64,000 bases of DNA, taken from assembly GCF_954871325.1 (NCBI RefSeq), contig NC_088776.1:8005985-8069984 (forward strand), read 5' to 3'. This document shows, in pieces, positions 56,701 through 64,000 of the stretch (positions are counted from its first letter, which is position 1; the number at the start of each line of letters is the position of its first letter). The translations under genes were made by a program, and so were the position numbers. The notes beneath the pieces were generated by a model. The model saw only the letters and a program-made list of their open reading frames with translations, did no database searches and was not told where the DNA came from. This DNA is from Gordionus sp. m RMFG-2023 (lineage: Eukaryota > Nematomorpha > Gordioida > Chordodea > Parachordodidae).

Positions 56701-59185
56701 GCCCCTTCAACTAGTTTAGACACACTACATATTTTATGTTCAAACTGGACAAGTTAGAAATATCTCTTTTTTCTACACCTATTTCCAGTTTTCGATTTTG
56801 AGAATTTTTTTTTACTAGAAGGTTATCATGTCGGGTAATTTTATGAAAATTTCTCATTTCGCCTATATTAAGTCTAAATTGATTCTATTCTTACAAACTC
56901 TTATAATATTTAGTTTAATCTATATATTATATTATATCATTATAGTAAATTTTGAATCTTTCTTACTCTCTAAATTTTCATTTATTTGGATAATTCACTG
57001 AGGTTAAAATTTACCCTGGGGGTGGTGCATGGGAACTGGTCACATATTCATGGTCCTTATTTTATGATAGCATCTTTAAATGTTTAATCTCCTGGTGTTA
57101 TACCATATTAGTGACATCGCTAGGAAAGGCAAAAAAATCATCCTTTGGGCCCTAAAATGTATCTTGAACACCTAAAATATTTTATATTTGAGGCTCGAAC
57201 CGAAGTCAATCAGGTCCTGCACTATTACATGACTATAGCTAACCATAACGACGTGACTAATTTTGACCAAGATGTTATTTTAGATTAAATATCTAAATGT
57301 GTAATCCGAATTTAAGGAAGATGATTTTACTATTAACATGTTTCCAATTTATTTTACTATAAATATTAGTCAATAAAAAAAAATTTTAAGTCACTGGATT
57401 ATAAAAAGGCAATTTCTCAATTTTGAGCTGCAATCCTAGTGGCTTTATATAATGTTGACCATCATTTTATTCGATATTTTTTATTTTTCTAGCAAATCGA
57501 AGATTCGGTTATCATTCTAACTCGGCCCGGCGATAAAAAGAAAATAATTTTCCACGATGACGAATCATGCAAGTTTTCCATCCATCCAGGTTATTTTTCT
57601 ATTTATGTTTAGTGCATATTGATTTCTTTTACCCCCCCCCCCTCCTTCCCCCCTTTTTCTTTCTATTTTTTTTTAACTTTTGCACTAATTATTATTATTG
57701 TAATTATTATAGTATTTGAAGGGATACAAATAACTTATTTAAAGTTATGTTTTTTACTCCAAAAATATTTATTATCTTTAAGATTTCGTGAAAATCTGGA
57801 AAAGCATAAATATCGAGAATATCGACGAATCTAAAATCGAAGAATCCTTGAGGAACAAAGGAATCAACGCTATGAAATCTAACAACTCAGAATTCCCCTC
57901 TGATAAAGTTTTACACTTTTTTTTCTTCTCTTCAAAATAAATTTTAATACCTAATTATGTTATGATATAATTTTTATTCTGTTATTTAAGAAACTCTCTA
58001 AACTTTCCCTTTTTTTCTGCAAAATTTTTGAGTTTTCTATATTAAAAGGAGATAAGGGTAGACCAGGGATGGTTGAGCCACTTTTCGTTCAAACCTGAAT
58101 GGATTCAAAAATATTAGACTAATCTGAATAAATAAAATACCTTCTGATTCCTAAAAGTATAGGCTATTGGAAATAGTTAATATATATTATAAAAAAATTA
58201 TGCTTATTTAAAAAATTCAGTCTGAATTTTTTTGTTAACCCAATCATGGTACGTTAGGACACCTATATATGATAGTTGATCCACACATAAAATAGAAATC
58301 TAAATATAAGAATATATTTTTTTTGGATAAATTTATTGACAATATCATAATACGTATTAATTAAGTAAAATAAATTAAATCGAATTTAGAGATTTTAAAA
58401 ATTATGAGAATTTTTGTAAAAAAAAAATTAAAATAAAATAAAATACTATTTAAAGTATATTATATTAAAAATTAAATATGCCAAAACTAATAGAGCCAAC
58501 TATCCTATGACTAACCGTGACCTATCGCACGAACTTTATAGTATAATTCAAAATCATATTAATTCTTATGATTCTGAAAAATTGTCAGATTAAAAAATAG
58601 GGTTTAAACTTTCCTGTAATTCATTAATTATGATTTTAAAAGTTCTTTATAAATCTAATTTTTGTTACATTTGATATGCTAAAATATTTATATTTTTCAA
58701 ATTTTTTTTAAGCCAATAATATATGACGTAATTATCTATACTAGGCTGAAATTTCCAGTCTTGTAAATTAATAGCTTAAATTATTGATTTGAGTGGGCTA
58801 ACTTTCTCATGTACTCAACGTGCCTCCGTTTCCCATATTATTCATACATAAGATGTGATATATTACTTATTATTGTACATTTTATCATTTAGTTCTGATA
58901 TATTTAAAATTCTAATATCAACTATATCTTATTTTAAAATTTTATGATAGGACAGGTTAAATACTAAATATTTTATACACTCTCCGGTAACCCTAAAAAT
59001 TTCGGATCTTTTGATGACAAATCTTATAATAGTCAAATAATTTTTATACACTAATATTTTAGCTTACCGCAAGCCAAAGAAGTAGAAGACGCAGACTCAA
59101 TAAACCTAGAGCTCAAAAACCTTTATCTATGAAATTTAATGAACATATGGTCGGAGTATTGCAGGATTATACGATCAATAAATGA
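44800..59185 (+). CDS. GTF2E2: Transcription initiation factor TFIIE subunit beta, six exons
   Basis: TFIIE-beta helps recruit TFIIH and open the promoter during Pol II initiation. Exons: 44800-44884, 45292-45593, 46749-46952, 57493-57589, 57783-57907, 59063-59185; joined CDS 936 bp, 311 residues (human 291). N-terminus MDPALIKEREKFKKRALANA parallels human MDPSLLRERELFKKRAL. A Ser/Thr/Asn-rich linker is followed by winged helix 1 (KFNVLTKVVKHLRERFLKGY ... EEILDEMKLLDV ... ALPNNPKVK) and winged helix 2 (FKAPLDIRDKRSLLKLLAYR ... LTMEEVEESLPNA ... RPGDKKKIIFHDDESCKFSI). Next come DFVKIWKSINIENIDESKIE and the basic tail RSRRRRLNKPRAQKP. It ends NEHMVGVLQDYTINK, as human NEHLAGVLKDYSDITSSK. Introns are 407, 1155, 10540, 193 and 1155 bp. 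Exons 1-2 are very AT-rich; 3-5 are GC-richer. AATAAA overlaps the stop and recurs at 59246. No break. Confidence 0.95.
46970..47120. repeat. Partial GC-motif repeat in GTF2E2 intron 3
   Basis: CCCGCCCATGTCCCTCCCAG and GAGCGGGTGGGAGTTCGGG motifs like the subterminal parts of the hAT elements; ends not defined. Confidence 0.35.
47447..47490 (+). repeat. Left end of repeat family P in GTF2E2 intron 3
   Basis: CAGACGCTTAGCCAGGAATT followed by a 12-G run. A right-type end (C run, then TTTGGCTACGCGCCTG) lies at 54104-54131; whether the two belong to one element is not clear. Confidence 0.5.
47700..48230 (-). mobile_element. LINE endonuclease fragment, decayed, in GTF2E2 intron 3
   Basis: Minus-strand pieces read RNLNILNVYAL (about 48065), then ILIAGDFTVKVERLG (about 47960-47915). 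They match the order NVYAP...GDFNxxVG of the apurinic-type endonuclease of non-LTR retrotransposons. Frames change between pieces, and the RT is not visible. Confidence 0.6.
48231..50900. other. GTF2E2 intron 3, unexplained stretch
   Basis: 48500-48960 is less AT-rich than the rest of the intron but has no long frame. 49440-49560 holds a partial TTA-type MITE (ACATTTAGCGTTGAATATAA and CCGCTAATTCGCTC). No gene seen. Confidence 0.4.
51559..51780 (-). other. Open frame beside the Merlin DDE exon, unassigned
   Basis: 73 codons (LFVRTEPLTFINFVRSIFIK and DGKKFLVPLAFLVLIIMCLN) ending near a GTAAGG. It may belong to the missing middle of the transposase, but it does not match the family and does not splice in frame to the DDE exon. 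Confidence 0.2.
54104..54131 (+). repeat. Right end of repeat family P
   Basis: C run followed by ATTTGGCTACGCGCCTG, the inverted counterpart of the AGGCGTAGCCAGG ends. Confidence 0.45.
54455..54627. mobile_element. Hairpin MITE (family H), right end truncated
   Basis: CTTGTTAAGTGGCTCGATTT, then GGCTAACTCAATATTTTAGC and CAGAAAAATATCG; the inner partner GATATTTTTCTGG is present, but the outer right arm breaks off at ACAACCCT. Confidence 0.75.
55090..55280. repeat. G run and imperfect tandem duplication
   Basis: A 13-14 bp G run at 55098 is followed by two diverged copies (55168 and 55249) of GGTAAGTCA(C/T)TGAA...GGGAAATTTTT, roughly 80 bp apart. Confidence 0.6.
55552..55647. mobile_element. 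96-bp PIF-like MITE (family S) with TTA target duplication
   Basis: TCCCTTATTCACGGTTAGCG at the left and TTAACTGTGAATGAAGGG at the right are inverted repeats, flanked by TTA (55549-55551, 55648-55650). Related to the element at 61719-62056. Confidence 0.75.
56090..57200. repeat. Family P-like ends with G runs in GTF2E2 intron 3
   Basis: ATAGGCGTAG plus an 11-G run at 56092, a 10-G run at 56660 followed by TCTGAGCCTCAAATGCC, and AGTGACATCGCTAGGAAAGG at 57110 look like separate, partial ends of this family. No gene seen. Confidence 0.4.
58045..58110 (+). repeat. Partial pogo-like transposon end in GTF2E2 intron 5
   Basis: AAGGGTAGACCAGGGATGGT with TGAGCCAC resembles the terminal sequence AGGGGAGACCAGGGTTAGTC at 13881. 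A matching opposite end was not found. Confidence 0.35.
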
Positions 59186-59820
59186 CTCCAATGTGTGTTA
59201 TGTTTGATACGATGAGTTATTTATATAAAAATATTTAAATAGGAGAATAAATAATTATTTTTTTTTGCATTTTTGCAAATTTATTTCACAATTCTCTGTG
59301 TTTATAATATATATTTTTTTAACGTTTACATGAGCCCTCTATGGGCTTGGTTCATACTTTTCATTTTTTTATTAAATAGCTGGAATGGATAGGCCTAAAT
59401 TTGTTTTTAAATCGTAATCTTTAAATTTATAATTATTATAACAAAAGACCTGCCGACCCGGTCTATATCTGTCTCTGAGTATTTTCGAGCGATTAAAAAA
59501 ATTTTTAAAATATAGAAATAAATGATATTATAATTTAGATTTTATGTAAAGTTTGACAGAAACTATTTACAAAATAGAGCCAAAATGATTTATGATGACA
59601 AAATTAAAATATTATATTCCGCGCCATAAAACAATTAAACTTTTTTAAAAAAATTCGGTCGCAAATATTTTATATCCCGGGCCTTTAAATATTTACCTCT
59701 GCAGGCCTTTGATATTGATTTTATGGCTCTAATTTAACCAATTTCAGATTTGTTGGAATGAGCAACATCATTTCTAGGCCGTGCCGCGACTATGTAAAGA
59801 TAATAATAGGCCCCTTATAG
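59186..59820. other. Downstream of GTF2E2, intergenic
   Basis: Contains a small GC-motif repeat (59450-59710, CCTGCCGACCCGG ... CCGGGCC ... CTGCAGGCC) with weak inverted ends. No gene. Confidence 0.4.
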
Positions 59821-59877
59821 ATTGCGAAAAAATTTCTACCGGAAAAGAAAAGGCTTTTTAAACAGGCGAGGAAGAAG
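59821..59877 (+). CDS. Candidate exon, basic, unidentified gene
   Basis: Between CTTATAG and GTTAAC, 19 codons read IAKKFLPEKKRLFKQARKK with GC-rich codon choice. No partner exon can be joined with confidence. Confidence 0.2.
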
Positions 59878-60078
59878 GTTAACCATATCAATAACTCATA
59901 AGAATTTTATAGGTTTTTTATTATTACTGTATTTAAAAATGAAAGTTAAAGCTGATCATTCTTCTTTTCTTTTTTTTTACCAACTAAACTTGTTTTCCTA
60001 TACATTTAAAGGATTAATTAGTAAAAATATTTTATTGTTGCCTAAATAATTGGAGAGAGGGTAGAAATTCACTTTTAC

Positions 60079-60239
60079 AATCAGGAATTGATTAAAATAA
60101 ACAACCGAGACTCTAAATATTGGCGCAGATATAAGTATGCTACTGTTCTTATTGTGTAAGATTGTTTTGAAACGGCCGTCAATTTTATCATATATTCTTT
60201 GGCCGGCGGAATGTCTTTGCATACGTAACTGTAATACGT
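60079..60239 (-). CDS. Candidate exon of an unidentified minus-strand gene
   Basis: Preceded by TTAAAG and followed by GTAAAA on the minus strand, it reads VLQLRMQRHSAGQRIYDKID, GRFKTILHNKNSSILISAPI, FRVSVVYFNQFLI. It is GC-richer than its flanks, like the proven exons. No domain recognised; a beta-rich extracellular module is conceivable. Confidence 0.3.
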
Positions 60240-60353
60240 CTTTAATATATTTAAAAAAAATATATATAATTAAATTTAAAAAGTTCAAAGCCTTTCCTTC
60301 TTTTAACATCCTTCAAAACCTTATCTTATTACCTTTATTTCTTAGACCATGCA

Positions 60354-60913
60354 CAGGGCTTCGAACCAGAACGAAAACCGTTATAATTTTTAGAACCATA
60401 ACCTTAACCGAACCGTTATAAAGAAAAAAAAGGGAACCGAACTGTTCTAAATATTTTGAACAAGTTTAAACCTGTTCGTGGCAGTTTTTAAAATTAATTA
60501 ATTTTAAATTATTAATCTAAATTTGAAATTTAAATTTTCCTTTGGAACGATTTAAATTCGTGGTTTTTTTCCAAATTAAATCGCCATTATCTTCCTATCA
60601 ATAAATAGTTTATTTTTTTATTACTTTATATACTCAATTTAATAGAGATTAGGCAAATTGCTAGTTAATTAGATAAGAAAAAATCTTCATGGGGAAATTA
60701 AATCAGGATAAAAATATAAATTAAAAAGATTTTTCTTTATGATTGATTTTTTTTAAAAAATCGAATTTATAAAAACTGGAACTAACCGAAAAGAGCCGTT
60801 GTAAATTCTAAACCGAACCGATATTGATTTTTTCAAAAAAAACTAAAATGGAACAAAACTTTTATAAAATTTTTAACTAAAAACCGAAACGAACTTAACG
60901 GTTCGAAGCCCTG
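60354..60913. mobile_element. hAT MITE with perfect 8-bp target duplication
   Basis: Ends CAGGGCTTCGAACC / GGTTCGAAGCCCTG, flanked by ACCATGCA at 60346-60353 and 60914-60921. The interior has many AACCGAACCG-type motifs at both ends and an AT-rich core. 560 bp, non-coding. The flanks (CTTAGACCA ... GGGGTGGTTGAGAC) look like a split pogo-type end. Confidence 0.92.
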
Positions 60914-61480
60914 ACCATGCATAGTCAAGGGGTGGTTGAGACAAATTTGCAAACTGCCCCTCAATTCTCAAAAAATGAATAATTATGTCATTTATAAACG
61001 ATTATAGACATATTAAAAGAATGGCTAATTGAAATTTTTCAGAAAGAAACCATTTTTCATTTTAAAAAGTATAGTAAAGAGACCTAAATTATTTTTCATT
61101 AAATATCATCTGATTAAAAGTCTGCAATAGTCGGGCCACTTCCAATAAAATTTATGGAGAGAAAAGCCACCTAAACCACTTTAAGAAAACTCTACGCCTT
61201 TTTAAGGCGATGTCAAAAACATCAAAAAAATAAATTCACAAACTTTCGAAATTTTGATGAATATAAAATAATTTAGCTATTTTGAATGTAAAAAAAACAT
61301 GTCAAAGACATATTCTTATTAAATTTTATAAATTTCAAAAATTTAACATTGCTATTTAAATTTGCGATAGTTTTCAAACTTTACGAATTTTTTTAAGAAT
61401 GATTTCGGACACAACCTAAACAACAAAATAAATCATAATGTATGGTATGTTTTTTTAAAAAATAAATAAATTTGTCGCAC

Positions 61481-61677
61481 TGGTGGCACTTCGTTTTCAT
61501 ATAAAATAGTCTCATTTTTGACATCTATGATCGAAATGAAGAGTATAGCTATGTTTTCCAAATACAAAGGTCTCATTTCCTTATCTATTTGGCGCCAAGT
61601 CACGATCATACTATAATTGGTGGAATTGAACTGCGACAATACCATCGGCGTTTTTATTTGAGGAACCAAATCGTGCC
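61481..61677 (-). CDS. Candidate exon of an unidentified minus-strand gene
   Basis: After TTAAAG the minus strand reads HDLVPQIKTPMVLSQFNSTN, YSMIVTWRQIDKEMRPLYLE, NIAILFISIIDVKNETILYE, NEVPP. SxNxTxYSMIVTW resembles the B-C strand pattern of a fibronectin type III domain, with two NxT/NxS sequons; that is a weak resemblance. Donor position is uncertain (61490 or 61481). Confidence 0.35.
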
Positions 61678-61718
61678 CTTTAATGATTTTTTTATGTTTG
61701 CAAAAATTACCTATCTTA

Positions 61719-62056
61719 CCCTGCCACGTTTAGCACGAATCCGCGGCGATGTATAAATATGCTGCGGAGTAGTTCTGTTAAACAGCTCGTTTTGAGTCAT
61801 TTTTTAAAAAACGGATAACTCAATATTTTTTCCAGAAAAATATTACTCAAACCTTAAGATGTTGCTCATAGATGGATCTGAGGTTTGAACATCTATTAAC
61901 GAAATCTCGAGGCTTACGTTAATATTTTCCTTACTAAAATATTGAGTTAGCCGTTTTTAAAAATCGACTCGAATCGAGTAGTTTAACAGAAGTATAAAAT
62001 ATATGCTGTATATTTGTATAGTTCACCGCGAATTCGCACTATCTCTGAATAAAGAG
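61719..62056. mobile_element. PIF-like MITE (family S) interrupted by a hairpin MITE
   Basis: Flanked by TTA (61716-61718 and 62057-62059). Left CCCTGCCACGTTTAGCACGA and right TTCACCGCGAATTCGCACTA with CTCTGAATAAAGAG align with the 96-bp element at 55552. Family H is inserted at 61770-61994. Confidence 0.7.
61770..61994. mobile_element. Hairpin MITE (family H), nested
   Basis: TAGTTCTGTTAAACAGCTCG and CGAGTAGTTTAACAGAAGTA outer arms; inner arms AACTCAATATTTT / AAAATATTGAGTTAGC; central pair TTGCTCATAGATGG and GACATCTA-like AACATCTATTAACGAAATCT. Confidence 0.85.
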
Positions 62057-62059
62057 TTA

Positions 62060-62295
62060 GGCTACATTTATAGTAAGCGCGATTCGTTCAAACGATACGA
62101 AATTTTTCGCTACATATTTTTACATAATCTAGCCAATAATAAGTATAATATATAAATACTGGGTGAAACATTCCAAATCGCTACAGATGTTTACGTATAT
62201 TTATTAAAAAATATTTCCATAATGAATCAGCTATAATTTCGCTAACGATTAATTTCGCATCGCTTGAACGAATCGCGCTTGCTATAAACGAAGCA
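62060..62295. mobile_element. PIF/Harbinger-like MITE (family T)
   Basis: Ends GGCTACATTTATAGTAAGCG / CGCGCTTGCTATAAACGAAG, with TTA at 62057-62059 and 62296-62298. The left TTA is also the right target copy of the preceding element, so the two abut exactly. 236 bp, non-coding. Confidence 0.85.
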
Positions 62296-62659
62296 TTAAG
62301 GTTAAAAATATAAAAATTTAAGTTTGTGTAATGACTTTTAAAAGTATATTTTTTTTAATGAGCTGATTTTGTTTAGATATTCATCAAATTTATTATAAAT
62401 TTATAATCTATACTATTGGTAATAATATTTAAAAACTTACCTTTTATGAGTACTTTACCATCATAACCTGAATAGGATAAAAGATTAATTATATTTTAAA
62501 AAAATGAATTAAAATTTGAATAAATTTTTAAAAGATGAATAACAAAATAAAATGCTGAATATTTAATTCTTTAAATCAAATTGAAACAAACGAAATGCTA
62601 TGCAATGAATTAATATAGTTGATATTCTTCGTATTATAGTATAGTTATTATATGAACAT

Positions 62660-62890
62660 TTTTTAGGATAGGCTAAGTTTTCCCTAATATTTGTCAGGCC
62701 GAAAATTCGCGTAAAATATTTTTAAGGTTGAGTTGGTTCGGAAGTTTGCAAGCATTTTTTTATAGCTTATTAGGCAAATTCATCTTTTTCCTTCATTAAA
62801 AATTATTACCGGGCAAGATAAAAAAAATTTTGAGCCTGACTAAAGAAATTTTTGCTGTGCAGGCCAAGCTGATTTTTATTAGTTATCGAT
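62660..62890. repeat. Small GC-motif repeat
   Basis: GTCAGGCCGAAAATTCGCG and CTGTGCAGGCCAAGCTG at the two ends of an AT-rich stretch, in the style of the other short elements. Boundaries are not proven. Confidence 0.3.
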
Positions 62891-62988
62891 TTTGATCAAT
62901 ATATTTTTAAAAATAACTATATCTTTAATGAGCAAATCTATAAGTTTTTTCTATACTTATGCAATTTTTTTTACATTTGAAATGTGAC

Positions 62989-63281
62989 ATGGCTGAATAC
63001 GCGTTCGAGAAATTTGTTGATTTTGTATAGTTTGCGTAAATTTGAACGTAATATCCCCCATTTTTGGGCAGATCATTGACAATGAAATTGTTCAGCATCT
63101 TAACAGAAATGTTATAATGAATTTCACAGATGTGCTAGAGGGGGGAGGGAAAATGCCAGCCACTCTCGGCAAGTTTGTTAAAATACGAATAACTTATATT
63201 CGTGTGAATCAACTTGACATTTTTCCAATCGAACAACCTCGAATTTATAAGAATCGAACGAATGTTTTATTATTTACTTAA
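62989..63281 (+). CDS. Candidate exon(s) of an unidentified plus-strand gene
   Basis: ATGGCTGAATACGCGTTCGA opens MAEYAFEKFVDF, then a possible 48-bp intron (GTATAG...GGGCAG), then IIDNEIVQHLNRNVIMNFTD. Without splicing, an 80-codon frame (63042-63281) includes the same core and runs on through a G-rich stretch. The core faintly recalls the GAIN-domain pattern of adhesion receptors (NxxVxMNF), which I rate as weak. Confidence 0.25.
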
Positions 63282-63291
63282 ATAATGAAAC

Positions 63292-63486
63292 TAGTGTTGT
63301 TAAACGGCTAACTCTATTTTAGCCAGAAAAATATTGCCTATTGAGATTTCGCTAATAAATGTCCAAACCTTCTTGCCATCCAAGACCAAAATTTTCAATT
63401 TTCAAGCTTGCTTAATTTTTTCTCTATAAAATATTGAGTTAGCCGTTTTTTAAAAATCGGTTCAAATCGAGCCGTTTAACAGCACA
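63292..63486. mobile_element. Hairpin MITE (family H)
   Basis: TAGTGTTGTTAAACGGCTAA left, CGAGCCGTTTAACAGCAC right; the middle has GAGATTTCGCTAATAAATGT and its partner. The left arm lacks about 25 bp that the right arm retains. Confidence 0.8.
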
Positions 63487-64000
63487 AAATAAAACCATTA
63501 ATTGTATTCGCAAAAAAATAATTTTTTGAAAAATTGAAAAAAAATGGATTATACAAATAATTCTATTTTTCTAATTTTTTGTTAAATGAATTTTTTTTTA
63601 AAATAATTTTTATATTAAAATAAATTGATTAGATCAGTGTTCATTGTTTCTAATTGGTAACCACAAACTCTCAAAATGATATATAAATCAAAATGGCTCA
63701 AAAGCTTATAGCAAAATAAAATTATCTGAATTTGTGGGATAGGTTTTCTAAACATTATTATGAATAAAATTTTGACGAGATCATTTATATTTATATCTAC
63801 TCAAATTTTCTATTTAAAATAAAACAAATTTTAAAAAAATGTATAAGTAATTGTTAAATTTTCGCGGGAAGACTGGGGTTGGTTAGACCTAACTGTACAA
63901 AATTTCTATAATCTAACTAAATGCCGCTTCATAACCAGCAGTGCCTAGAGTAATTTTCACTATACCCGGAGTAAAATAAGCCATTTGTTGGGGGGGGGGT

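Overview
This is an AT-rich eukaryotic nuclear window with spliced genes, GT-AG introns from about 41 bp to 10.5 kb, and very heavy mobile-element content. The three recognisable proteins (RPB1, ALG11 and TFIIE-beta) are all closest in my memory to animal orthologues, so I read the window as an invertebrate metazoan. The phylum cannot be fixed from the sequence alone.

Layout. (1) 1-10830, plus strand: the C-terminal three quarters of the RNA polymerase II largest subunit RPB1, in 16 exons, ending in a CTD with 25 uninterrupted heptads. A decayed partial copy of the CTD tail and 3' flank lies about 1.8 kb downstream (12225-12870), with a 5'-truncated LINE fragment between the two. (2) 13.7-16.0 kb: a decayed pogo-like transposon with a hAT derivative inserted in it. 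(3) 17551-22853, minus strand: the complete six-exon gene for ALG11, a mannosyltransferase of N-glycan precursor assembly. Four of its five introns are 41-57 bp; the fifth is 3.6 kb and packed with repeats. (4) 23-35 kb: intergenic, with nested hAT elements, MITEs, a tRNA-derived SINE-like piece and hAT fossils. (5) 35302-36559, minus strand: a four-exon gene, rebuilt here by splice-site reasoning, for a 145-aa protein with a signal peptide and no family I recognise. A Tyr-rich in-frame cassette may lie in its first intron. (6) 36.8-44.1 kb: repeats, including a nearly full-length ZMYM-type hAT transposon inserted in a member of a G-tract-bearing repeat family. (7) 44800-59185, plus strand: GTF2E2 (TFIIE-beta), complete in six exons. 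Its 10.5-kb intron 3 carries, antisense, a spliced Merlin/ISXO2-type transposase and an older LINE fragment. (8) 59.2-64 kb: MITEs, some nested or directly abutting, and a few GC-richer open segments that may be exons of unidentified genes on either strand.

Three of the four genes are basic housekeeping functions: two of RNA polymerase II transcription (RPB1 and TFIIE-beta, same strand, about 34 kb apart) and one of ER glycosylation. The repeats sort into clear families: a palindromic hairpin MITE with TA target sites (at least nine copies), PIF/Harbinger-like MITEs with TTA target sites, several hAT derivatives with 8-bp target duplications, and a family whose ends carry long G or C runs. 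I saw no CRISPR array, rRNA, intact tRNA or recognisable retrovirus-like element.
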